A stretch of DNA of 64,000 nt from Euptelea pleiosperma (Eukaryota; Streptophyta; Magnoliopsida; Ranunculales; Eupteleaceae). The stretch is taken from assembly GCA_035048495.1 (NCBI GenBank), contig CM068548.1:14435464-14499463 (forward strand), written 5' to 3'. Under the pieces are notes generated by a model that worked only from the letters and a program-made list of their open reading frames with translations, did no database searches and was not told where the DNA came from. Positions 1-10,397 of the stretch are shown piece after piece. Every line of letters begins with the position of its first letter. Within the stretch, counting starts at the first letter, position 1. Made by a program: the position numbers and the translations under genes.

Positions 1-982
1 ACCAGTGGTGAGAGATCTCCTTCACAACTAGGAATTGGACAAAAGATGAAACAAAGATTCAAGTATCCTCCAATAATTGTTGTACCTCCACTTTGTTGTT
101 AATCATTCATGTTGATAAGAATTTCAAAAGCAATTATTAACGCACCACTACCATTCCTAACTAAGCCATTGTAGAAAAATGTAAATTGCGCCAGGTTATA
201 TAACTACATCAAAATTCTAACTTTTCTATTCATGTAGGCATTTGAAAACAGATCTACAATTAAAGCATATTCATGATTCTCTTGTGTCAAATCCTTTAAG
301 AGAAAGACCATGCCTCAATGTTAACACATACCTATCAACCAATAAAAAGCCTCACTTAAAGTGAGTTTCTAGTATGAATCATTGTGTGTGTACGACTATC
401 ATGTACACAAAACATGATTCTTCTTTTCCATTAATAGAGACATGCATGAATTGGAACATTAACTTGTGTGCATGAATATGCAAGCACATAATAGTACCTT
501 TTTGTTCAAAAACTGGTCTTTGGTGATTCTCTTATATGTATTGATTCAAGAAATATATAAGATACGAAATACAGCAAGATTATCTACAGTAGCACCAGAT
601 AACTGCTTCGAATTGATATTTTCAGATGCTTACAAGAGTGTTTCAATGATCAATTGCACAAGCATATATTGGTTCTAATTTCTGTCAAATACTCATTTAC
701 ATTGGCATGTCTGCTCTTCTGCAAGCAGCAAGTGCATTCATTACTGAAATCTTAATGTTGAGGTACAAAGAATATCTAACGTAAATCCAATTCAGTAAAT
801 ACCAATTCATCAGAGAAAACATCATGCATACGGCAAAACTGTCTACAAGAAAAGTTTTATAACTAGATAATCACATTTTAAGAACGTGACGTTATAACTT
901 ATGACAAATTGGAGGTGCAAATAACACAATCAAATATAACAGTTAGATCCTTACAAATAAAGGTCTAAAGTAGTCAACATAC
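1..982. other. Non-coding stretch at the left edge, downstream of the membrane-protein exons
   Basis: AT-rich sequence without a convincing exon on either strand. It lies after the last exon I can place for the minus-strand membrane-protein gene, so it is probably intron or 3' region of that gene. A weak candidate near 680-745 on the minus strand follows a TTTCAG and resembles a membrane segment in one frame, but that frame meets stops and does not fit the preceding splice phase, so I do not annotate it. Confidence 0.5.
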
Positions 983-3900
983 CTTAGTAATGTAGATAGA
1001 GTAAGAATACTGAATTGAGGTTTCCAAACCATTACAAGAAGCATTAGACCAGTACCTAATCCACATTGGCAAACAACCGTTGTAGAGCAACGTGTCAAGT
1101 CATTTGCATATGCCATTGTCTAAGACAAAGAAGAGCATGATAGACTCAAGTTTGATATAACAAATAAATATAAGCATGTGAATCATGGTTCGAAGTTTCG
1201 GGCGATCCCGTTCTGGATCAGGCGATCCGAATTAGGAACAACCGGCACTAGTCCATTCCATCTTGGGGGTGCTCGCCCGAGATGCACTGTTCCCTGAAGA
1301 AGCTTCACATTGTCTCGAGCAAGACGGCCCAAGACGAAGTTTGATGGGGATCGGCGCCCACCAATCTAGCCTCCGATCCCAAAACTTCAAACCATGATGT
1401 GAATAAACTAAAACAGATGTGATGCATTCAAAATGGAAAATGAGTTTATATATCTTGTGTATATTTGCAAAATAACATCCGAAAACACATAAAGAGAATT
1501 TATTAAAAGAAAATCAAATTTATTAAGACTAGATCTAGAATAACTCTCAATTGCACAATTAGAAGAAGAATATTCTGTTGATATTTTTTGAATCCTGAAG
1601 CAGTTCTAGTGTAAGCTTAAAAGACAACACAAAAGATTCCAATGCAATTGAAAGACTAGATTTCTCGTATTTGTATATCAACATAAATCCAGCCATGTAA
1701 TGAAGAAGATTGTATATCACAATTGTAAGCAAATGCCTATTATCAACTATGTATCCAACTGTGCTAATGAACTTATGGATATTGTGGAAGGTAGAGTTCC
1801 ATGTAGTGGTCTCCAGATTGTGCATCTATCATAAAGCACGTAGCCATCAGATTGGACTCATCTAAAATGATGGGCTGTCTATGGGAAATGCAAGTGTCCT
1901 AGCAAGCTCATTCACGCCTCATGTTGATTAATTAACTTCTCGACAGATTTGATTATTGGAGTATGTTTCACATGTGGAGGGGCCAATAGCTCCATAATGG
2001 GCATCAACATGTGCCTGGCTATGACTGATCATTGTTTGCTTTCCAGTCTAATAAGATTTACCTCCAAAACATGTTTAGTAAATGAATGTGGAGGGACAAT
2101 CACTTGGATATCCTCTCAGTCTGCAATACAGAAGGCTGAAATGCATTGATGCCCATGTGAAGCAAATAAGATGCAATTGTCATCTGAGGCCCTGGATAAT
2201 TGGATGTCTTAAGATCCAATGGAAAGCCTCAAGATGTGGTGCTGTGGGAGAGTGCATAAACTAGCTAAGCATTCCCAACAATATATGCTAAAGCGGTCTT
2301 TTGTATGGAACACAAGATAGATCTGTATGAAGCTTACAAACACTCTTAAGCCTTTGACTAGTGAATTTTGTCAGGAGGGAAACAAGCTTCTCATGATGCA
2401 TTCCTTTTGCTTAGAGGGGAAAATTAAACGAAGTCGTAACTCATCAGAAATATTAAGAATGACCTATATAGTATATATAACCAGCACTCCAGTCCAATGC
2501 TTTTACATAAATGGCCCAGCCAAAGCAAAATATAACAATTCAACTTCATCATATTTTGCTGAAATGTACTTGTTCTACATTTGATCTCCCTTTCAGTACA
2601 ATTCTACTACTTACATATGCAAAGACTTGAGACTATGATTACATATTCAGATCAAGATAAAAGAAAAGAAATGGAGTTAAAGTGAAAACAAGGATGTGAG
2701 AATTACATAACACGCACCATATGCAGTAGTGGCAAAAGGAAGGCGTATAATGTGCTTCAACTTCTGGCTGAACATATAGTAACCCTATAAAATCAAATAT
2801 GTTCCTTTCATTCTTTATAAAGTCAACTGAACCAATGTATCAGTTAAATTGTCACATGTTTTGAGATCCCAGAACATAAGCAGTAACATTTGTAGCCAAA
2901 ATCATTTAGACATTTTTCAATAGTACACATGAGAAGTATTATGGGAACATGTCAACATAATATCATAAAAACACAAGGGCATGATAACATCAAAACATGC
3001 AGCTACATATGACTATGAGAAATGAAAACAAATGCCCCCAAATGCTAATATCATGATTGCCTAAAGCACAATAGAAAAAATACAGTAATCACGGAGAAGG
3101 CCCTACATGAAACTACTTGGCTAGTTGTAATTCTCCAAGCAAAATGAAAGGAAAATCTAAATATGCACTAATTTGACGGAGAAGTCATCATCTTCATCAT
3201 CATAAGCCTTTTTCCCAACAGTATGCTGTTGGCTGCATGAATCATGTTCCTCCATTTAATCATGTCTAAGCCATCTCTTCCATTAAGGCAAGTTTCTTAA
3301 AATCTCCTCTCAAAACCTCACTCCGCATCCATTTTGGCCTTCCCCTTGCCCTTTTAGGCCCTTTGACTTGCACATTCACTGGTGCTGTCATTAGGCTTCA
3401 TTGTACGTGATCAAACCATCTCAATCGACTAATTTGTCAAAGAAGTACAAAACACAAGTTACTCCACGTTTCTTCTCAAATGGTAATTACAAAGCAAAGA
3501 TATCAACTCATAAAGGACTAGAGTGCATACAAACATAAAACTTATTATGTGCATCGTCCTTTTTTGCACTAGAGTTCCAAAGGTTCAAAATGCATAGTAG
3601 TGTACAGAAACTATTTAATATCAGAAATCACTAACATTCTCAAGGAGTACCTTATAAGATCCTCAATCAACTTTTAAATTAAAATACAACTTTTTACATC
3701 TTTTGCAGTATAGCAACATAAGGCTTGCATAGCTTCTGTTGTGTTGTTTTGCAGTGTGTTACCATGTTGAAAATACATATTAATATGCTAAAGCAATTTA
3801 CATATAAAGCTTCTCAACATCTTTAAAATGTGTTTCAATCGATTCTCTATCACTCTACTAAAATAGAACTACTTGCATCTTTTGGTGCTGTAACATGCTC

Positions 3901-6900
3901 CCTCTTATTTCTAAGTGGGTCAAAAAAGAAAACTGAAAGGTCATACATTCCACATGATGAAGTTTTTGACGTTTTCGAAAAGAATTTCAAACATAAGGAC
4001 AATATGAGTTACTTTCAAATTCACGACCACACTTGACATGATGTATATGTTTGTCATTTTCATTTATTAAATGCAAAATCTGAATCACATTCTTTTGCAG
4101 AACTGTGGCAAGCTTAGGGTAAATTATATATCAAATAAGCAAAGAAATAAGGATTACCTGCAAGCGCACTTTCTGGACTTGGTATACTAGATATTGTTGA
4201 AAGATGCCTGAAACCATAATCAAATGTGATTTTTAATGAAAAACTGGCTTTGTTCAACTATAACAATTGCATTGAAAAATAATTTAGGATACAAGGGCAT
4301 TAAAAGTGAAGTTGTGTCGTGCAACCATGCTAGAAGCCGAAAATTGAGAAACTCTACTAGAAAGGGAGAGAAAAAAGTACAGTTCAATTACCCAATAGTG
4401 AAGTAAATCACATTGTCATCTCTTGTGACAAAGACAAAGTGCAACACATTAATTATCAAATAAATGCTTTTGGAATCTGTTTTCTATAAAAATTATATCG
4501 CAAGTAAAATAACTAAACACATAGCTTTCTCATTAAATCAAATTCACATTTTTGGAGTTCTTTTTTATTGTTTTATTTCAACATGTTCCTGTACATCTTT
4601 TACTTTCTGTAGTTTGTACAAATTTGGATGACCGATTTTGCATACCTTGGCATTTAAGTCAAGCAGTACTTCAAATGTAAGATATTGCCAGAACCAGGGT
4701 CGATGAGTCTAGGAAATACGAGCTTAGTGTAATGTCCCGATTCGTTGGATTTGGCTAGAGAGGCCCAATGGGATCGCAATGGGGGCTACACATACAGTGC
4801 TACGGATGGACACGGGCTTGTAGGCTTTCAAGGGTCCTTGGTTTGATGAAAAAAAGAACTCCAAATGGCAAAGCCGACCAGGGACTGGATCTAGAATTAT
4901 TAGACGATGCTTATGGGTAAAAAACAATCTTCTTCAAGGTACAGATAAGTCATACCATATCCTCCAACTGAGGTTTAAAATATCGTTTCGTCTCGTTGTT
5001 TCAGTAAGCTGACGGAACGAGACGTATCGACTGAAACGAAATGGAACGAAACAATGGAAAAAAACAATATATGTCTTGTAAAAATTAAACCATTTTCTAA
5101 TGTTTAATTAGGCCACAAACTTGTTTTTTAACATTTATATGTATTATAAGACACACATATCATGAAAATATGCTTTAAAACTAGTTTTAGTACTTAAATC
5201 AGGCTTTTGGTAAGAGACGATACATTCCCCAATGTATCATCTTGGTACACTACCGAAACAAGACGTCGTCTCGGCCGAGACAAAACGAAATGAAATTTTG
5301 AATCATGCCTCCAACAGACATATGGCTGAGTTATATATGCTATGCCATGTGTTCCTGGCAGAATCTACCTAAACATCATGCAAATAATAAGAGGTTCCAT
5401 TGTCCTTTTTTACTGAACAACTCATCTTACCAACCCAGAATGTCCACTTTTACTTTAAAAAATAGGACAAATCTTTGATGGGATTTTGGATCCCCAGACA
5501 AAAGAAGCCGGATAAAAATTGTTGAAAGGCCAATGTAAGACCTTATAAAAAGAATGAATCACAAAATAACCATCTCTAGACCATCTCCACATCCTAACAT
5601 ACTTAGCATACATAATATATGCACGCATTTGATGCACTAGGGATCCCTTAATTTTTTTCCAATTTTTAAACTGCGTTAATATTTTATTTTAGAATTTAAT
5701 ATTTAAATTGTTTTTTGCTTACAAAATAATATTATATATAGATAGTTAACCAATCATAATTTCATTTCTACTAATGAAAGAATATCACATGTAACTTGAA
5801 TCCTATCTACAAATAATTTAAATATACGATACATTTTTGTAATTTTTTGTGAAGAAATATTTCTATCATCATCATAAGCCTTTTCCCAACAATATGGGGT
5901 TGGCTGCACGAATCATGTTCTTCCATTCAATCCATCTCAACATCTTCGTCTTGGTTACACGTTCATCCATCTCAAAGAAATATTTCAATCAAAATTTATA
6001 TTTCGCAGCATATATATACACACACATAAATTCCCTATCAGTTCCTCCAGAAATCTAATATTTCAAAAGATTCTTGAAATAATGTCAAAATTTAATGCCT
6101 TACCTACAAGTGACATGATGAATATGAAATATGTCAATCGTGCTCGTAATATGATAAAGGATAGCTGGGATTTGGGATAGATTGAATTCCAAAATCCCTA
6201 AGGAGTTGTAATGCTTACGGAAGACTATTAACTTATGGTTCTCTGAGAGAAGAAATTAATGAAAGAATGAAAAATAAAATTTCCCTCTTTTAGTCCAAAA
6301 AATGAGAAGAAACATGGTTACCTCTAAAAGACAACCACTGTTACAAAGGATGGTTGCAGCTAAACACATAAGGAAAATGACGAGAAATAGGAAGGTTCAA
6401 GTACAAAGTGACCTTTAGAATTTATATTTGAGTATGCAAGCCTTCTAAAGGAACAAAGGCATTAAGGGTAGTCCTTGGACTGGGCAATTCCTAGTTAAGG
6501 GTCAAATCCTGTGAAGAATATGTTGGTGTATTTGGAGGGAAAAGAGCAGGCACATTTTCAAGGAAAGATACAGATTGGCTGATTTGGTCATCGCCAAATC
6601 AAGGCTTCATCATTCGACTGGTCCACCATTCTCAAAGAATTTAAAAGAATATGTTCTGTACTATTTCTGTGAACTTCTCCTTTTGGAGTAGCTAGTGAGG
6701 GTGCTGCTTCAATTAGCAGAGGGGTGTACCAAGTTTCTTTCTGTATAGGGGTTTCCCTTCTCTCATTGCTATATACTTATCTCTACCTACCAAAGACGGG
6801 AAAAAAGGAACAAAGGCATTACATGTGCAGGTGGACTTGCACAAGGACAGACACGCCCAAATGGGAATTCAAGCAGATAAGTAGGTATACATTTCAAACT

Positions 6901-8067
6901 AAGCACAAGAATAGCTCATACAGGAACAGGAAGTATGCTTTGAATGGATGAAGTTCCAGTAGAAGACCTGTAATTATCAAAAGAGCTACACTGCAACTGC
7001 AAAGCAATGACGGAATCAATCTCTGTATTGGAAGAAATATCCATGGCGCGGCTACAGCCACAATAGCATAACCTGCCTAGAAATTGAAAAACTATCAGCA
7101 ATTAAAGTATTCTCAATTGCAATTTCACAAAGCAGACTTATACTTGCCAATAAGAAACAGTACAAAATACTCCCAAGAATTCTCGTAGGCTTCCGATGAC
7201 CATATAAAGGAGCCTCATGCAGTATGTCAACAAACCTATAGTAGCAAAGATGGTAACTGATCAGTAAAACAAGCAAAGTTCCTACCTAAACTGGACAATG
7301 ACTACATGTAGTGTCTACCAATCCATAATTCTACCGAAGTAAATCATTTATCCACAAAAATCAATCCACGATTAAAGAAATATATCTGAAGTACTACAAA
7401 TATGGAAAGTTAGCTAACGTTGACCACTTTCAAATGCAACTTTAACGCGGAAGAGAGCACTTAGAGCATCAAATGAGACCCAGTTATCACTTACAAGATA
7501 CTAAACTAAAATTAGTGCAAAAACACTTAAATAACCGGAACTGCACAAAGAGAAAATAGGATGGTGGATGGCAGATAAAGCTTGAATGCTAAAGCTTGAA
7601 TTTCCAATTAGGCAGTGAGATAAGGCTTAACGAGTTCTAAATCTCATCTGACAACTAATTGAGCATGAAATGTACTTGCTTTCAAGTGTAAATTCTCAAA
7701 AAATAGATATTTTCACCGATTCTAACGATATTTGCAGTGTATTTTCAAATCATTTAACCCGATCTTAGAATTATTAGTGAACTAGTAAAAGTTTAGAAAC
7801 AAATCTAATAGAAATTATGGAAGATCGAACTTCGAAATATAATACTAAACCGAACAAATTAGACAAATAGATCAGAAGAAATTCTACAAATTCCAAAGAG
7901 ATATCAATCGAGAGCAAGGGTTTTCGAAATATGAATCGGATCCAGTTCTGTAATATCAAAATCGACAAATCGAATCGTTAAAAGGAACAAAAATAAAGAA
8001 GAAAAGCTTACAGATTGTTCTCTTCGGGAGATATGGAAGTAGACGAAGAGTGTCTATCGTGAGCCAT
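983..8067 (-). CDS. Multi-pass membrane protein, TMEM192-like (partial, 3' end not found)
   Basis: Six exons join in phase with GT-AG borders: 8067-8012, 7235-7144, 7072-6968, 4207-4158, 2784-2718 and 1055-983, giving 147 codons plus two bases. The start is the ATG at 8067 (MAHDRHSSST), just behind a telo-box leader. After a short hydrophilic N-terminus come HEAPLYGHRKPTRILGS, hydrophobic segments (SILYCFLLA; IVAVAAPWIFLPIQ; LIPSLLCSCSVALLIITG), then QQYLVYQVQKVRLQ, FSQKLKHIIRLPFAT and another membrane segment (GLMLLVMVWKP). This pattern recalls a conserved plant family of unknown role that I associate, from memory only, with TMEM192 (a lysosomal/vacuolar membrane protein family with a C-terminal coiled coil). 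That coiled coil is not visible, so the gene either continues left of the window or is truncated. Exons and coding nature are well supported by phase; the family name is tentative. Confidence 0.75.
1184..1396. mobile_element. hAT-like MITE with 8-bp target-site duplication
   Basis: A 213-bp element in an intron of the membrane-protein gene. Ends are inverted: CATGGTTCGAAGTTT on the left and, read inverted, CATGGTTTGAAGTTT on the right. It is flanked by a perfect direct repeat ATGTGAAT (1176-1183 and 1397-1404). An 8-bp duplication is typical of hAT transposition. The inside is GC-rich and non-coding. Confidence 0.8.
3170..3440 (-). repeat. RTE-type LINE 3'-end fragment
   Basis: Read on the minus strand this is the 3' tail of an RTE-clade LINE: the region that would encode the last residues of the polyprotein, ending in an ATGATGATGA-type tail (CATCATCTTCATCATCA on the plus strand). 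The same tail occurs at 5858-5975 and at the end of the longer copy at 14248-15305. It lies in an intron and is 5'-truncated, as is usual for these elements. Confidence 0.65.
4969..5307. mobile_element. hAT-like MITE, second copy, 8-bp target-site duplication
   Basis: A 339-bp element bounded by the direct repeat CCTCCAAC (4961-4968 and 5308-5315). Its ends (left TGAGGTTTAAAATAT; right, inverted, CATGATTCAAAATTT) are diverged versions of those of the element at 1184-1396. The inside is AT-rich with CGTTTCGTCTCG-like motifs near both ends. It sits in the intron between the third and fourth exons of the membrane-protein gene. Confidence 0.7.
5858..5975 (-). repeat. RTE-type LINE 3'-end fragment
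   Basis: Contains the same ATCATCATCATAAGCC...CCCAACAATATGGGGTTGGCTGC block as 3170-3440, so it is a second short 3' fragment of an RTE-like LINE, inserted in the same large intron and same orientation. Confidence 0.6.
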
Positions 8068-8073
8068 CTCTTC

Positions 8074-8081
8074 TAGGGTTT
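8074..8081 (-). promoter_or_regulatory. Telo-box in the leader of the membrane-protein gene
   Basis: AAACCCTA on the minus strand, seven bases upstream of the ATG at 8067. Telo-boxes near the transcription start are common in plant housekeeping genes. The equivalent motif is present in the TAF9, RSH and exportin-T leaders of this window. Confidence 0.5.
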
Positions 8082-8448
8082 TTGACCTGAGACCTTTTGT
8101 TTGTTAGGTGTCGCACAGTTGGAGACCAGCGAAACGGTTTCCCTTCTCTCTTCTTTCCCGCTGAAAATTCCAGGAAATTGGTTTTGCTACAGTGAGGCAG
8201 TTTTTAGATGGGAAATGATCGTCTATAAGCGAAATATAAGGACACGTGACACGCATATCGCTCTGACCCACCATTCCATGGAATCCCCTTTCATGAATCG
8301 TAGACGTGGGACCCAACCCGATGCCCCCAAGTTTGGTGTCCCACTTGGTAAGTACCTCTCCCAAAATGCCACTTGGCGTACTTCGGGCTCCACTGAACCA
8401 TGGATGTTTGGTTAACCTAGCGTACACTCCACAAAAACAGTTTAATTG

Positions 8449-8560
8449 GTGATTTCTAGCCGTTGGATTTGAGCATTTTAATGGGGTGATTTCTAGCCGT
8501 TGGATTTGAGCATTTTAATGGGGTGATTTCTGGCTGTTGGATATGAGCTTTTTTTTGCGC
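8449..8560. repeat. 37-bp tandem repeat, about three units
   Basis: The unit TGATTTCTAGCCGTTGGATT... recurs at 8451, 8488 and 8525 (spacing 37), the third unit diverged. The unit itself is the inner arm sequence of the G-box foldback family described below, so the array came from such an element. Confidence 0.8.
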
Positions 8561-8694
8561 TAAAATCTAACTGCTAGAATCACCAATCGAGCTGATTTTT
8601 GTGAGGAGATCCAACGCCCACCAAGATCTGGGCCCAAATGTTTTCCCGTGGCATTTTGGAAGGGGAAGACTTCAAACTTTGATGTCCCCGGGAA

Positions 8695-9074
8695 GAGTAA
8701 TACTTGGCTGACCAGCGGTCAGTGACCATAGCAGACAATATGAGCCACGTGGCATATTTTAGAGGACACTAATCGTATGGATGTTTGGCCGATCCCTAGG
8801 TGGACCTACAAACCAAAATCAACCTGATTAGGGATTTCTAAGTGTTGGATTGGAGTCATTCGTGGGTTGATTTTAACCGTGGAATTTGAGCATTATTTGG
8901 GGTACAAGATTGAAAGGTTTGAGATCACTAATCAGGATGATTTTTGGTTGATAGGCCCTCCTAGGGATTGACCAAGCATCCATACCGTCAACATCCTCTA
9001 AAAATGTGCCAAATGGCTCATATTGTGAGCGGTCACGGCTTATCTGACAGTCGCTGGTCAGCCAAGTTTTACTC
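8695..9074. mobile_element. G-box foldback element between the membrane-protein gene and TAF9
   Basis: A 380-bp inverted-repeat element. The left end GAGTAATACTTGGCTGACC matches the inverted right end GAGTAAAACTTGGCTGACC. The left arm carries GCCACGTGGC (CACGTG at 8746-8751). The arms share the family core: CGTATGGATGTTTGGCC, GATCCCTAGGTGGACC and ATCAGGCTGATTTTTGGT. It is non-coding and lies in the divergent promoter region. Confidence 0.8.
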
Positions 9075-9311
9075 CGCTGGGAACAGCATATTTTTCCGAA
9101 CTCTTTTCATTTACACACCCTTTTCTATCCTTATGGCCTGTTTGGGAATGCAAAAAAATGCGGCTAGCGGCGTAATTCGTTGTTTGGTAACTGCAAGGGT
9201 CCCCTATTTAGGGCCGCGTTTTTTCTGATTTGATCCCCAAAATCTGACCAGCTGTTTTTTATCAGAAACTCGTTAAGAGCACCCCAAAACTCCCCTCTAC
9301 AGTCCACCCCC

Positions 9312-9320
9312 AAACCCTAA
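9312..9320 (+). promoter_or_regulatory. Telo-box in the presumed TAF9 leader
   Basis: AAACCCTAA within a pyrimidine-rich stretch (9290-9360) that looks like a plant transcription start region. A leader intron is plausible from the GTATGC near 9624 to the GCAG before 10377, which would place this motif at the start of the TAF9 transcript. That is inference. Confidence 0.4.
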
Positions 9321-9410
9321 AACATCTTCTTATCTTCCTCCTTTCCACGCCTCAATCTCCGACTGAGGTCTCTCTGATTAACTACTACCACCAGCTCAAT
9401 TATCTCCTCC

Positions 9411-9592
9411 AGTCGAAGCTCTCGGATTCCACCTTCTCTTACCTAGAATCCGCCGGAGAACTCCAAACAACCAGTCTTACAAAAGGCAAAAAGTCATCTT
9501 CTTTGCCTTGCCCGGCGCCTTCACTCCCGCTTGCTCTCAGAGACACCTCCCGGGGTTTGTTGAGAAGTCCGATGAATTGAAGGCAGAGGAGA
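9411..9592 (+). pseudogene. Type II peroxiredoxin (PRXIIE-like) gene fragment, frameshifted
   Basis: Translated in two frames, this stretch matches the N-terminal part of a plant type II peroxiredoxin, best the plastid (PRXIIE) type. The first part, [19 protein letters not shown] then LTKGKK, corresponds to the family's KLPDATLSYLD...LTAGKK region. After a one-base loss near 9492 the second part reads [18 protein letters not shown] then [14 protein letters not shown], which includes the catalytic block PGAFTP-x-CS with the peroxidatic cysteine. Similarity stops right after, no in-frame ATG lies upstream, and the C-terminal two thirds are absent. It sits just upstream of TAF9, where a leader exon is expected, so it may be transcribed as TAF9 5' UTR. 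A functional gene is excluded by the frameshift and truncation. Confidence 0.75.
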
Positions 9593-9704
9593 AAGGGCGT
9601 CTCCATTCCCAAGCAACAAAAAAGTATGCTTTTCTCTGATTCTATTTCCACCTTGATGTTTGTTCTTCTTTTTTATTGTTTTCTTAGTTTTATCCTGTTG
9701 CACT

Positions 9705-9707
<3 letters not shown>

Positions 9708-9740
<33 letters not shown>
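9708..9740. repeat. (GA)n microsatellite
   Basis: Uninterrupted run of about 16 GA units, upstream of the TAF9 start codon, probably inside a leader intron. GA runs are frequent near plant promoters and leaders. Confidence 0.95.
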
Positions 9741-9742
<2 letters not shown>

Positions 9743-10397
9743 ATCCAGCTACATCGTTCAGAAATTTTGCTTATCATAATCTTTCTTCTAATCTCAAATC
9801 CTTTGAAATTGTGATTATAAACAGCAAGAACTTTGTTGACAGTTAAAAAATTAATATAAGAAGAACTTCAATTTGTGATGGGGTTCCCCCAAAAACAAAT
9901 ATGGGAACTTTTATTAAAACCAAATCTCACCTGAGAGCCCCCTAACACCCTTAAATTAAGGTTGAACAAAATGTTCAAACTACAATGTTAACTCATCTAT
10001 AATCGATATGATCAATGGGTTTTCGATCATCTTAGATGCCTGAATGATGCCATTGTTTGAAACTCCTTGATCTATTGAATGAACCAAGAAAAATACCTTT
10101 CCAAAAGATGCCAAAAATGGTAGCTGTTTATTAAACATTTAAAGGGAATTTGGGTTGATGTTAATATGTTATATTTGATTATTTTTGTTAAAGATTGTTG
10201 CTTGAACTCTAAAAATTCTCTTGGCCTGTAGATTCTGTTTCAACCATTTCATAATATCTTTAATTAATTTGTAGAGGAGGAAAATGGGCCTAAGAACTTT
10301 ATGTTGTTGAGGAAATAAAGTCTCTTACATTGAGTATGGCCACTAAGAAGACTGTAGTATTGCCTTTTGATGCAGGTTAAAGGGATAGTAAAGGAAA

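Noticed and set aside
8101..8427. Overlapping open frames of about 105 codons on both strands between the membrane-protein gene and TAF9
   Set aside because: No recognisable protein, no intron logic, and the region is the divergent promoter area with repeat arms; frames on both strands are chance.
9331..9580. A continuous frame read as a new N-terminal extension of TAF9
   Set aside because: It has no ATG, stops before the TAF9 start, and its two-frame translation matches a peroxiredoxin instead.
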